DNA of 48,350 nucleotides, taken from positions 1-48,350 of the forward strand of contig SCOE01000040.1 in NCBI GenBank assembly GCA_005503065.1, given 5' to 3'. The notes beneath the pieces are model-generated. The model was not told the origin of the DNA and did no database searches. It worked only from the letters and a program-made list of their open reading frames with translations. Of the stretch, positions 8,461 through 16,305 are shown piece after piece (position 1 is the first letter of the stretch; every line of letters begins with the position of its first letter). The DNA comes from Comamonadaceae bacterium ALPHA2B. GTDB lineage: Bacteria > Pseudomonadota > Gammaproteobacteria > Burkholderiales > Burkholderiaceae_C. A program made the position numbers and the translations under genes.

Positions 8461-9834
8461 ATGAACGCCTCCTCCTCCGAACCGTCCGCTGGCGCGCCTG
8501 TTGCCGCGGCCGCGTCCACGCTCGCCGAAGAACTCAGCGCGCCGACCGTCACCCGGGCCTACGTCTGCCAATGCGGCCGCCCCGTGTACTTGGGCAACAG
8601 CCGGTGCCTGGCCTGCGGCACGCCGCTGGGCTACGTGATCGAACGCCTGGGCGTGATGCCGCTCGCACCGGCGACCGCGCCGGCCCCGGCGGCCGAAGCG
8701 CCTGCCGATGCCCCGGTCGAAGAGACCTGGACCGTGTTCGGCGACACGCAGGGCCCGCGTTATCGGCGCTGTGCCAACTTCACGACCGCCGCCGGCTGCA
8801 ACTGGATGGTCCCCCTGCTGCCGGAGGCCGGCGGCACGGGCGACCATGCGGCCGACCTGGCCGAGGGCTTCTGCCTGGCCTGCAGCACCACGCGCACCAT
8901 CCCCGACCTCTCGATCGAAGGCAACGACGTGCTGTGGCGCAAGCTCGAGGTGGCCAAGCGGCGCCTGATCTCGCAGCTGCTGGCTCTGGGGCTGCCGGTG
9001 CACACGCGCTTTTCCGACCCGGTGCACGGCATGACCTTCGACTTCCTCAGCAGCGTGCCCGGCCAGCACCACGTGATGACGGGGCACCAGAACGGCGTCG
9101 TGACGCTCAATGCCGAGGAGGCCGAGGACGCCGTGCGCGAGCGCATCCGCGCCGAGATGCGCGAGCCCTACCGCACGCTGGTGGGCCACTTCCGCCACGA
9201 GATCGGCCACTTCTACTGGGACATCCTCATCCAGGGCTCGCCCTGGCTCGAGGGATTCCGACAGCTCTTCGGCGACGAGACGATCGACTACGCCGCCGCG
9301 CTCAAGACCCACTACGAGAACGGCCCGCCGCCCGACTGGGCGCTGCGCTACGTCACCAGCTACGCCAGCACGCACCCGTGGGAGGACTGGGCCGAGACCT
9401 GGGCCCATTACCTGCACATGGCCGACACGGCCGACACGGCGCTGAGCTTCGGCATCGACGCCGCGAACGTCGAGCTGACCAGCGACCTCTTCGAACCGGC
9501 CGACCTGTGGCAGCCCGAGCATCCCGACGCCGCCAAGTTCCTCGACTTCCTCAACGGCTGGGTGCGCCTGACCAACGTGCTCAACGAGCTCTCGCGCAGC
9601 ATGGGCCAGCCCGACTTCTACCCCTTCGTGCTGCCGCGGGCAGCGGTGGGCAAGCTGCAGTTCATCCACCAGGTGGTGACGCAGCAGCGCGAAGGCCCGC
9701 AGGAGACGCCTCCCGCCCCCGCGGAGCCGCCCAAGGCCGACGACGACACGGCCGATGTCCAGGCGCCGGCCGCGTCGACTGGCGATGCCGGCGCCCAGCC
9801 GCAGGAAGGCGCACTGTCGCCGCTCGCGGCCTGA
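8461..9834 (+). CDS. Putative zinc-ribbon zinc-dependent metallopeptidase (Peptidase_Mx-like)
   Basis: A 457-residue predicted cytoplasmic protein. An N-terminal zinc ribbon (Cys36, Cys38, Cys49, Cys52: CQCG...CLACG) is followed by a second Cys cluster (RRCANF...GCNW...FCLAC) and then a gluzincin-like catalytic motif HEIGH (His246-His250) in VGHFRHEIGHFYWD. HPWEDWAETWAHYLH about 60 residues later offers the acidic third metal ligand. The C-terminal 60 residues are Pro/Ala/Glu-rich and probably disordered. This architecture matches a family annotated as putative zinc-binding peptidase of unknown substrate. The start follows a TAGGGA-like ribosome site. It is flanked by genes on the opposite strand and appears monocistronic. 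Confidence 0.8.
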   Translation: MNASSSEPSAGAPVAAAASTLAEELSAPTVTRAYVCQCGRPVYLGNSRCLACGTPLGYVIERLGVMPLAPATAPAPAAEAPADAPVEETWTVFGDTQGPRYRRCANFTTAAGCNWMVPLLPEAGGTGDHAADLAEGFCLACSTTRTIPDLSIEGNDVLWRKLEVAKRRLISQLLALGLPVHTRFSDPVHGMTFDFLSSVPGQHHVMTGHQNGVVTLNAEEAEDAVRERIRAEMREPYRTLVGHFRHEIGHFYWDILIQGSPWLEGFRQLFGDETIDYAAALKTHYENGPPPDWALRYVTSYASTHPWEDWAETWAHYLHMADTADTALSFGIDAANVELTSDLFEPADLWQPEHPDAAKFLDFLNGWVRLTNVLNELSRSMGQPDFYPFVLPRAAVGKLQFIHQVVTQQREGPQETPPAPAEPPKADDDTADVQAPAASTGDAGAQPQEGALSPLAA

Positions 9835-9852
9835 CGCAACGCGGCGTGGGCC

Positions 9853-11115
9853 TCAGCCCGGCGTGAATTCGGCCAGCCGGCGCGGCACCGGCGTGTTGCG
9901 CAGCGTGGCATAGACCGGCAATCCGCCCTGGTAGGCGGGGTAGTCTTCGCCCTCGATCAGCGGCCGCAGGTAGCGCTTGGCGGCTTCGGTGATGCCATAG
10001 CCGTCCTCGGTGATGAAATCGCGCGGCATCTTGCGTTCGGCGTTCGCCACCTGGGCCAGCGGCGCGGTGCCGATGCGCCATGCATAGGGCGCGTCGGCCG
10101 TGCGCTCGATCGTCGGCATCACCGCGTTCTCGCCGTCCAGCGCGAGTTCGACGGCGCGGCGGCCGACCGCGTAGGCCTGCTCGACGTCGGTGCGCGAGGC
10201 GATGTGCCGCGCCGCGCGCTGCAGGTAGTCGGCCACCGCCCAGTGGAATTTGTGGCCCAGCGCCTCCTTCACCATTTGCGCGACCACCGGCGCGGCGCCG
10301 CCGAGCTGCGCGTGGCCGAAGGCGTCGCGCACGCCCTGCTCGGCGAGGAAGGTGCCGTCGGGATGGTGGCAGCCTTCCGAGACGACCACCGTGCAGTAGC
10401 CGTGTGCCTTCACCAGCGCATCGACGCGTGCGAGGAAGCGTGCGCGGTCGAAGTCGATCTCGGGGAACAGCACCACCACCGGGATGCCGTGGTCGGCCAC
10501 CAGGCCGCCCGCGGCGGCGATCCAGCCCGCATGCCGGCCCATCACCTCCAGCACGAAGACCTTGGTCGAGGTCGCGGCCATCGAGCGCACGTCGAGCGAA
10601 GCCTCCAGCGTCGACACCGCGATGTACTTGGCCACCGACCCGAAGCCCGGGCAGCAGTCGGTCAGCGGCAGGTCGTTGTCGATGGTCTTGGGCACGTGGA
10701 TGGCCGCGAGCGGATAGCCCATCGATTCGGACAGCTGGCTGATCTTGAAGCAGGTGTCGGCCGAATCGCCGCCGCCGTTGTAGAAGAAGTAGCCGATGCC
10801 GTGGGCGCGGAAGACCTCGATGAGACGCTCGTACTCGCGCCGGTTCTTCTCCAGCGACTTGAGCTTGTAGCGGCAGGAGCCGAAGGCGCCCGAGGGCGTG
10901 AAGCGCAGTGCGGCGATCGCCTCGGCCGGCTCGGCGGCGGTGTCGATCAGGTCCTCGGTCAGCGCGCCGAGGATGCCGTTGCGCCCGGCGTACACGGTGC
11001 CGATGCGGCCCGGGTGGTGCCGCGCCGTCTCGATCACGCCGCAGGCCGAGGCGTTGATGACGGAGGTCACGCCACCGGACTGGGCGTAGAAGGCGTTGGT
11101 CTTGGAAGCGGTCAT
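9853..11115 (-). CDS. pfp: Pyrophosphate-dependent 6-phosphofructokinase
   Basis: A 420-residue glycolytic/gluconeogenic enzyme that interconverts fructose-6-phosphate and fructose-1,6-bisphosphate. The phosphate-donor loop YNGGGDSADT and the catalytic PKTIDNDLPLTD are visible. The Lys in PKTIDND, where ATP enzymes have Gly, is the known signature of PPi-dependent enzymes, and the length is right for that clade (about 420). VMGRHAGWIAA and a C-terminal sugar-phosphate region follow. I chose the ATG at 11115 because MTASKTNAFYAQSGGVTSVI is the family N-terminus. It overlaps the stop of the Cys-rich CWC gene by 4 nt (ATGA), so the two are co-translated. Confidence 0.92.
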   Translation of the reverse strand: MTASKTNAFYAQSGGVTSVINASACGVIETARHHPGRIGTVYAGRNGILGALTEDLIDTAAEPAEAIAALRFTPSGAFGSCRYKLKSLEKNRREYERLIEVFRAHGIGYFFYNGGGDSADTCFKISQLSESMGYPLAAIHVPKTIDNDLPLTDCCPGFGSVAKYIAVSTLEASLDVRSMAATSTKVFVLEVMGRHAGWIAAAGGLVADHGIPVVVLFPEIDFDRARFLARVDALVKAHGYCTVVVSEGCHHPDGTFLAEQGVRDAFGHAQLGGAAPVVAQMVKEALGHKFHWAVADYLQRAARHIASRTDVEQAYAVGRRAVELALDGENAVMPTIERTADAPYAWRIGTAPLAQVANAERKMPRDFITEDGYGITEAAKRYLRPLIEGEDYPAYQGGLPVYATLRNTPVPRRLAEFTPG

Positions 11116-11366
11116 GGCAGGGCGTGAGCGGGGAGCGTGGACGAAGCCGCGGCGGCGCAGGCGGCGCAGATGCAGGCCCGCCCGCGCGCGGCCTGCGGAA
11201 CCTCTGCGCGCAGCGTTGGCGGGAACGCGGCGGTCATGCACCAGCAGGGCGGCTGCGGCTGGCCGGTGGCGCGCGCGGCCTCCTCGGCGCAGCCGTTGCC
11301 CTGGCCGCACAGGGGGCAGCGCGTGGCGTTGACAGCAGGAGCGTTGGCGTGGGGCGGGGTCGGCAT
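11112..11366 (-). CDS. Cysteine-rich CWC family protein
   Basis: An 84-residue protein with eight Cys: CPLCG...GCAEE...PPCWCM...RACICAAC. The CWC triplet within PPCWCMT and the paired C-x2-C ends are characteristic of the Cys_rich_CWC family, small presumed zinc-binding proteins of unknown function. It uses the ATG at 11366 and its TGA overlaps the phosphofructokinase ATG. The overlap and conserved Cys pattern argue that it is a real gene, not a shadow of the longer in-frame extension of pfp. Confidence 0.8.
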   Translation of the reverse strand: MPTPPHANAPAVNATRCPLCGQGNGCAEEAARATGQPQPPCWCMTAAFPPTLRAEVPQAARGRACICAACAAAASSTLPAHALP

Positions 11367-11391
11367 GGCCCCATTCTGCGGCGCGCCAGCC

Positions 11392-11455
11392 TTCAGGCCA
11401 AATCGGGCTGCAGCGCCCGCCAGTCGGGCGCGAGCAGCTATGAAATCAGGAGCAA
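11392..11455 (+). repeat. Dispersed Comamonadaceae-type repeat
   Basis: TTCAGGCCAAATCGGGCTGC at the left end, a G/C arm (CAGCGCCCGCCAGTCGGGCG) and the end motif AGCAGCTATGAAATCAGGAG. It lies between the CWC gene start and the enoyl-CoA hydratase stop. Related copies are at 2331, 16174, 27921, 35329, 36712 and 39378. Confidence 0.7.
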
Positions 11456-11465
11456 CGTGTGCTGT

Positions 11466-12260
11466 TCAGCGGCCCGGGAACACCGGTGCGCGCTTGCCCA
11501 GGAAGGCCGCAACGCCCTCGCGGAAAGCCGGGCCGCCGACGAGCTGGCGCTGGCGCTCGCTCTCGTAGTGCAACTGCTCGGCCAGGGTGTGGTGCTCCGC
11601 GCTGGCGAACGCCGCACGCGCTTCGGCCACGGCGTGGGCCGGCAGCGCCGCGAGCTTGCGTGCCGTGCGATGGGCTTCGAGCGTGAGCATGTCGTCGGGA
11701 ACCGCAGCCCAGATCAGGCCCCACTGCGCGGCGCGTTCGGCATCGAGCTTTTCGTCGAGCAGCGCCAGCCCCATCGCGCGGGCAGGCCCCACCAGGCGCG
11801 GCACGAACCAGGTGCAGCCCAGGTCGGGCACGATGCCCAGCTTGGGCAGGAAGGGCAGGTAGAAGTAGGCGCTGCGTGCCGCCAACACCACGTCGGCCGC
11901 CAGCGCCAGGCCCACGCCCGCGCCTGCGGCCGGGCCGTTGACGGCGCTGACCACCGGCACCGGCATGGCGCGGATCGTGGTGATCAGCGGGTTGCTCAGC
12001 GACTGCATCCATTCGGCGGTCTCGTCGCCCAGGGTCCTGCCCGATGCCGGTTCGCGCATCGCGCTCAGGTCCGCGCCCACGCAGAAGGCCTTGCCTGCGC
12101 CGGTGATGACCACGGCGCGCACCGCGCGGTCCTCGGCGGCGCGCGCCAGCGCGTCGCGCAGGTCTTCCTGCAGCGGCTTGGCGATGGGGTTGAGCTTGGC
12201 AGGCAGGTTGAGCGTGAGGGTGGCGACGGCGTCGTCCACCTCGTAGAGCACGTGGTCCAT
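11466..12260 (-). CDS. Enoyl-CoA hydratase/isomerase family protein (PaaG-like)
   Basis: A 264-residue crotonase-fold enzyme acting on an acyl-CoA. The oxyanion-hole segments are clear: AFCVGADLSAM and NGPAAGAGVGLALAADVVLAA. In the catalytic region LPKLGIVPDLGCTW the Asp is where PaaG/PaaF-type isomerases and some hydratases keep an acid, while a classical hydratase would have a Glu pair. This hints at an isomerase such as the phenylacetate-pathway 1,2-epoxyphenylacetyl-CoA isomerase, but no other paa genes are present. The C-terminal FREGVAAFLGKRAPVFPGR matches crotonases. It stands alone, downstream of the LysR/DUF2917 pair. Confidence 0.85.
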   Translation of the reverse strand: MDHVLYEVDDAVATLTLNLPAKLNPIAKPLQEDLRDALARAAEDRAVRAVVITGAGKAFCVGADLSAMREPASGRTLGDETAEWMQSLSNPLITTIRAMPVPVVSAVNGPAAGAGVGLALAADVVLAARSAYFYLPFLPKLGIVPDLGCTWFVPRLVGPARAMGLALLDEKLDAERAAQWGLIWAAVPDDMLTLEAHRTARKLAALPAHAVAEARAAFASAEHHTLAEQLHYESERQRQLVGGPAFREGVAAFLGKRAPVFPGR

Positions 12261-12317
12261 GGGGCGTTCCGGCAGCAGGGCAAAGGCGTCGATCGTTCGC
12301 CGCCGCCGGCCCCAGGG

Positions 12318-12647
12318 TCAAGCCGGGGACAACCCGTGCGGCACGAGTCGCCCAGGCGACCGGGGCGCCACGGCGGCGTCGGCGCCGCCTGGTGGCCAAG
12401 CGGCGGGCCGGGCGTGCGTCACCGCGATGGACGACGGCCCCAGCGCCGACACCAGCGCGCGCCGGTGCACGTCGCCCACATAGCGCTGGCCGCGCTCGAG
12501 CACGATGTCGCGCGGGTCGTGATCCAGCGTCACCCACAGGGTGCCGCTGCGGCATTCGATGCCGATGCCCGCCGCGTCGGGCAGGGTCAGGACGGTGCGG
12601 GCCGGCAGGTCCATCTGAAAGCCGGCGTCGGGGGCGGTGCGGGCCAT
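12318..12647 (-). CDS. DUF2917 domain-containing protein
   Basis: A 109-residue protein of unknown function. The core (LPARTVLTLPDAAGIGIECRSGTLWVTLDHDPRDIVLERG) reads as a small beta-barrel typical of DUF2917, followed by a Pro-rich tail. The ATG at 12647 has a strong ribosome site (AAGGAG) eight bases upstream. It is divergent from a LysR gene; DUF2917 genes often sit in this arrangement in Burkholderiales, so it is probably a target of that regulator. Confidence 0.75.
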   Translation of the reverse strand: MARTAPDAGFQMDLPARTVLTLPDAAGIGIECRSGTLWVTLDHDPRDIVLERGQRYVGDVHRRALVSALGPSSIAVTHARPAAWPPGGADAAVAPRSPGRLVPHGLSPA

Positions 12648-12661
12648 GCGAGGCTCCTTGG

Positions 12662-12682
12662 TATTCATCGATGGAATGAATA
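12662..12682. promoter_or_regulatory. Palindromic site in LysR/DUF2917 divergent region
   Basis: TATTCAT (12662-12668) and ATGAATA (12676-12682) form a perfect 7-bp inverted repeat with a 7-nt spacer and contain the T-N11-A pattern of LysR sites. It lies 46 bp before the LysR ATG and 14 bp before the DUF2917 start codon. The A/T-rich sequence also holds a TATATT that could serve as a -10 box. Confidence 0.45.
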
Positions 12683-12728
12683 TAGTGACGCGCTCCCAGT
12701 CCTGGGGCGATGTTTGGGAACTCGTCGC

Positions 12729-13670
12729 ATGCATCCAGAGAATGCCAAAGCCGCTGTCGGACCCGGCGTCGAGCTGCCGCCCCTGGATCTGCTGCGCACG
12801 TTCGAAGCCGCGGCACGCACGCTGAGCTTCACGCGCGCGGCCGACGAGTTGGCCCTGACCCAATCGGCCGTGAGCCGCCAGATCCAGCAGCTCGAAGCCA
12901 GCCTCGGCGTGCTGCTGTTCGAGCGCCTCCATCGCGCCCTCGCGCTGACCGAAGCGGGCCTGGTGATGCAGCGCGCCGTGAGCGACAGCCTGGAGCGTCT
13001 GCGCGATGCCACGGCACGCGTGCGGGCTGCTCCCGCGGCCCGACAGGTGGCGCTCACCTGCACGCCCGGCTTCGCGTCGCTGTGGCTCATCCCGCGCCTC
13101 ACCCGTTTCACGGCTGCGCATCCGCAGGTGGACGTGCGCGTGTCGGCCACGCTCGACGTGCTCGACCTCGAGCGCGCGCGGCTCGACCTGGCGGTGCGCT
13201 TCGTGCGCATCGATCAGGGACTCGCGCTGGGCGGCGGACCTGCGTTGTTCGAAGAGGCGGTGATGCCGCTGTGCGCGCCCTCGGTGGCGAAAGCGCTGCG
13301 CGCGCCGGCCGACCTCGCCGGCCAGGCGCTATTGACCATCGACAACCACAAGCACGGCGAAGCCGCGACCATGGACTGGGAGCCCTGGCTGCGGCTCATG
13401 GGCCTGGGCGAGCTGCACATGAAGAGCACGCTGCGCTTCTCGCACTACACCGACGCCGTGGCCGCCGCCGTGGCGGGGCAGGGCGTGGTGATCGGCCGGC
13501 TGCCGCTGCTGCAGGACCTGGTGCGCGACGGCCGGCTGGTGTCGCCCTTCGGCGATGGCGCCTCGTCACAGCGCGGGCAGTTCGTCGAGCTGTCGCGTCG
13601 CGGCGCGCGCAACCCCGACGCGCTCGACTTCGTGCGCTGGCTGCGCGCCGAGGCCGAGCAGGCCCGCTAG
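12729..13670 (+). CDS. LysR-family transcriptional regulator (GcvA-like)
   Basis: A 313-residue DNA-binding regulator. The N-terminal winged HTH is LPPLDLLRTFEAAARTLSFT followed by RAADELALTQSAVSRQIQQLE (about residues 17-58), then a LysR substrate-binding domain that detects an unknown small molecule. LASLWLIPRL-like FASLWLIPRLTRF in the effector domain resembles the GcvA subgroup. It is transcribed away from the DUF2917 gene and probably controls it and itself through the palindrome in between. Confidence 0.9.
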   Translation: MHPENAKAAVGPGVELPPLDLLRTFEAAARTLSFTRAADELALTQSAVSRQIQQLEASLGVLLFERLHRALALTEAGLVMQRAVSDSLERLRDATARVRAAPAARQVALTCTPGFASLWLIPRLTRFTAAHPQVDVRVSATLDVLDLERARLDLAVRFVRIDQGLALGGGPALFEEAVMPLCAPSVAKALRAPADLAGQALLTIDNHKHGEAATMDWEPWLRLMGLGELHMKSTLRFSHYTDAVAAAVAGQGVVIGRLPLLQDLVRDGRLVSPFGDGASSQRGQFVELSRRGARNPDALDFVRWLRAEAEQAR

Positions 13671-13687
13671 GGGCCAGGGGCCGCAGT

Positions 13688-14260
13688 TCAGCCCGGCAGC
13701 AGCACCTTGTTGACGACGTGGATCACGCCGTTGGACTGGTAGACGTCGGCCGTGGTCACCGTGGCCGTGCCGCCCTTGGCGTCGGTGATCATCACCATCG
13801 AACCGTTGGTCGTGGCGGTGAGCGTGCCGCCGCTGGCGGTCTTGAGCATCGCGCGGCCGCCGCCCTGGGCGATCAGGTTCATCAGCGCCTTCGCATCGAG
13901 CTTGCCGGGCACCACGTGGTAGGTCAGCACGGTGGTCAGGGTGCCCTTGTTCTCGGGCTTGAGCAGGGTGTCGACCGTGCCGGCCGGCAGCGCGGCGAAG
14001 GCCGCATTGGTGGGCGCGAAGACGGTGAAGGGGCCCGGGCCCTTGAGGGTGTCGACCAGACCCGCGGCCTTCACGGCTGCGACCAGTGTGGTGTGGTCCT
14101 TGGAGTTGACGGCGTTGTCGATGATGTCCTTGGTCGGGTACATCGGCGCGCCGCCGACCATCGGGTTGCTCATGCCGCTGCCGCTCTGCATGCCCATGCC
14201 GCCGGCGCAGGCGCCGAGCAGCACCGACGCGCTCAATGCGATGGCGAGTGTCTTCTTCAT
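13688..14260 (-). CDS. Fasciclin domain-containing lipoprotein
   Basis: A 190-residue exported protein. MKKTLAIALSASVLLGAC gives a lipoprotein signal with Cys18 as the lipidated residue, followed by a Gly/Met/Ser-rich linker. One FAS1 (fasciclin) domain follows, with both conserved blocks: KGPGPFTVFAPTNAAFAALP (H1) and SNGVIHVVNKVLLPG (H2). FAS1 proteins act in adhesion or ligand binding at the cell surface; the role here is unknown. The ATG at 14260 is preceded by AAGGAGAAC at good spacing, ruling out the ATG 24 bases upstream. Confidence 0.88.
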   Translation of the reverse strand: MKKTLAIALSASVLLGACAGGMGMQSGSGMSNPMVGGAPMYPTKDIIDNAVNSKDHTTLVAAVKAAGLVDTLKGPGPFTVFAPTNAAFAALPAGTVDTLLKPENKGTLTTVLTYHVVPGKLDAKALMNLIAQGGGRAMLKTASGGTLTATTNGSMVMITDAKGGTATVTTADVYQSNGVIHVVNKVLLPG

Positions 14261-14406
14261 GGAGTTCTCCTTGCGTGGGATCAACCTGCGGAATCCGCCG
14301 TCAGTTCGGAGGCGCCGTGGGACGCTTGATGCCGATACGGCCGGCCGCGCGAAGCGGATTCAGCGGGCGTGCAAAAAAACGCAGGAGAGGCTTTTGCGCG
14401 GAAGGC

Positions 14407-15069
14407 TCAGGGAGAGGGCGGCGTGCGCATGAAGGAGAAGCGGCGCTCGGCCGATTCGGTCTCGGGCATCACGTAGACCACCCCGCGCGTGCTGCCCAGC
14501 GCGGGCTTGACGTAGCCGTCGTAGAACGCCGCCGGCACGTTGATGCATCCATACGAGATGCGGTTGTCGGCGATGGTGGGCGTGGCCAGACGCTCGAGCC
14601 GGCGGTCGGCCTTGTTGGCGGTGCGCACCCGATGCATGGACACGGCGGCGTCGTAGTCGACCCACACGATGTCTTCGCCATGGGTGTTCACGCCGGGCTC
14701 GGAGGCGAAGCGACCCGCGGGTGTGGTGCGCTCGTGCGGCCGGATCTGTGCCATCGGCCGTTCGCCGATGCCGGGCACCGAGTCGTCGCCCTTCGCCAGG
14801 CCCAGCAGCACGGGCGAGGTGCCGCGCAGCGTCCCGTCGGCCGTGAACACATGGACGCGCGCGCGCTTCTTGTCGACCACCGCGAAGGCCTGCCCGCGGT
14901 TGTCCCGAGCGGCGATGGCGCGTTGTACGAGCTGCGTGACTTCGAGCGAAGGCTCTTGCGCTGCGGGCGTGCGGGCCTGCGCGGGTGCGAATGCCACGCA
15001 GGCACCCGCCACCACGGCAAGGATGGACAGTCGAATCACATGGCGCGGAGTCGTCGAAGAGCAGGGCAT
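14407..15069 (-). CDS. L,D-transpeptidase (YkuD domain)
   Basis: A 220-residue periplasmic protein with a signal peptide (about residues 1-32, ending ...FAPAQA). The YkuD catalytic region contains a His in SMHRVRTA and the motif ISYGCINVP with the nucleophilic Cys, so it probably makes or edits peptidoglycan cross-links or anchors proteins to the wall. The residue before GC is Tyr where the textbook motif is S-H-G-C. It lies immediately downstream of, and on the same strand as, a small secreted protein and 147 bp before the fasciclin gene, making an envelope cluster. Confidence 0.82.
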   Translation of the reverse strand: MPCSSTTPRHVIRLSILAVVAGACVAFAPAQARTPAAQEPSLEVTQLVQRAIAARDNRGQAFAVVDKKRARVHVFTADGTLRGTSPVLLGLAKGDDSVPGIGERPMAQIRPHERTTPAGRFASEPGVNTHGEDIVWVDYDAAVSMHRVRTANKADRRLERLATPTIADNRISYGCINVPAAFYDGYVKPALGSTRGVVYVMPETESAERRFSFMRTPPSP

Positions 15070-15173
15070 GGGATGGCAAGGCGCGGCAGCACCGCTTCAT
15101 CAAAAGCAAGAAGGCCATGCGACGGCCCGGCGCGCAGGCGCATCCGGTCGTTGCATGGCCCGGGACGTACGCG

Positions 15174-15461
15174 TCAGTTGCGGTCGGCGCGTGCCGGTCG
15201 CATCGGCTCGGCGGCCGGTGCGGTGGGTTGCGGACTCATCGTCGCGGCGGGCGCCGGCGCGCTGTTGGCGCCTGTGGTGCCGCCCGGGTTCTGCGGCATG
15301 GTGCCGGTGGTGCCCATCGGTCCGCCGACCGGGTTCTGCTGGCCCGCAGCCGTGGCGGGATTCGGCGGCACCGTGGTGGGAGGATTTCCCTGGGCGATGG
15401 CGATGCTTGCGGTCGCGCCGAAGGCGAGGGCGGCGCCGAGGGTGGCGAGGGTGGTCTTCAT
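15174..15461 (-). CDS. Small secreted Pro/Gly/Ala-rich protein, unknown
   Basis: A 95-residue protein with a clear signal peptide (MKTTLATLGAALAFGATASI, cleaved near IAQG) followed by a low-complexity mature part rich in Pro, Gly, Thr and Ala and lacking Cys. I do not recognise a family. The ATG at 15461 has AAGGAGCTCGACC upstream, a strong ribosome site, which is the best argument that it is expressed. It is upstream of the L,D-transpeptidase gene on the same strand, so a periplasmic or cell-wall role is possible. Confidence 0.6.
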   Translation of the reverse strand: MKTTLATLGAALAFGATASIAIAQGNPPTTVPPNPATAAGQQNPVGGPMGTTGTMPQNPGGTTGANSAPAPAATMSPQPTAPAAEPMRPARADRN

Positions 15462-15741
15462 GGTCGAGCTCCTTGGGTGGTGATGAAGGGAAGGCTGTCG
15501 GCCGGCGATCCGGCCACGGCGCCCTGCCGTCGTCCGTGCCCCGGCGGGCCAAGACCTGCAGGGAGCACGGCAACATGCCAGTGCGAGCGTCCAAGCTAAC
15601 CGTCGCAGGGGGCGCCCGGGTCGGCACCGCGCTCCCACGCCTGTAGGAGCGGGGCTCCGTGCCGGGAGGGCGCGGCCCGGCAGGGTGTGGAGCGCGTCCC
15701 TACAATCCTTGAAGATCGAACGCGAAGAGGAGGAGCCCACC

Positions 15742-16164
15742 ATGCGATTCGCAGCGCTTCTTCTGGCCACCGTGCTGTTCGGCACATCGGCAGGCGCGCA
15801 GTCCCCATCCAGCTGGTTCACCGTCACCGGCGACCCGGAGCGGGCCGAGGTCGACACCGTGCAGGTCGACCCCGTGGCCGTGGCGCGGGACGCCGACGGC
15901 AAGACCATGAACATCCGCGTGAGCCGTGCGGCGCTGCGCCACAACTGGGACGGCGTGCCCTATCGCTCCTACGACGCGCAGGTCGTCTTCCGCTGTGCCG
16001 AGCAGCGGGCCGAGTACCGCGCCGTCACCTATTACCTGGCGCCGCTGTGGCGCGGCGATCCTCACGTCACCGTCGACTACAGCAGCCGGCCGCAGCCGAT
16101 GCTCTTCAAGGACGCCCAGCCCAATCCCACGCGGCGCATCGTGCGCGCGGCCTGCGGCGCCTGA
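15742..16164 (+). CDS. Small exported protein, surface-adhesin E-like
   Basis: A 140-residue protein with a signal peptide (MRFAALLLATVLFGTSAGAQ). The mature part has alternating beta-strand-like segments and two Cys (FRCAEQRAEYR and the C-terminal RAACGA), a layout like the surface-adhesin protein E family often found in Burkholderiales, though I cannot be sure of membership. The ATG follows GAGGAGGAG. TACAAT at 15699-15704 is a plausible -10 box. It converges with malate synthase and shares the terminator between them. Confidence 0.6.
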   Translation: MRFAALLLATVLFGTSAGAQSPSSWFTVTGDPERAEVDTVQVDPVAVARDADGKTMNIRVSRAALRHNWDGVPYRSYDAQVVFRCAEQRAEYRAVTYYLAPLWRGDPHVTVDYSSRPQPMLFKDAQPNPTRRIVRAACGA

Positions 16165-16173
16165 GCAAGCGGC

Positions 16174-16240
16174 GTTTCAGGCAAAAAGCGGCTGCATCGA
16201 CCGCGGGACGGGCGCCGATAGCTATCAATTTCGTAGCAAT
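16174..16240 (+). repeat. Dispersed Comamonadaceae-type repeat
   Basis: TTTCAGGCAAAAAGCGGCTG at the left, a diverged G/C arm, and the end motif AGCTATCAATTTCGTAGCAA at 16220-16239. It lies in the convergent gap after the adhesin-like gene, in the same orientation as the copies at 11392 and 36712. Confidence 0.7.
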
Positions 16241-16255
16241 GTCCGGCACGAAGAA

Positions 16256-16275
16256 ACGGCACCCGAAGGTGCCGT
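16256..16275 (-). terminator. Rho-independent terminator of malate synthase
   Basis: ACGGCACC (16256-16263), a 4-nt loop and GGTGCCGT (16268-16275) make a perfect 8-bp stem. On the minus strand it is followed by TTTCTT, fitting termination of the glcB message; it may also stop the convergent gene. Confidence 0.65.
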
Positions 16276-16305
16276 CGTCCGGTTGCGCGATGGCGGGCCG
16301 CCCGA

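Noticed and set aside
4952-9834. Very long open frames overlapping known genes (1165 codons on the minus strand, 1413 on the plus strand), and a similar 1318-codon one at 35484-39440
   Set aside because: Their translations are Arg/Ala/Gly/His-rich low-complexity strings with no family resemblance and lie across several well-recognised genes in another frame. This is expected in DNA of about 70% G+C.
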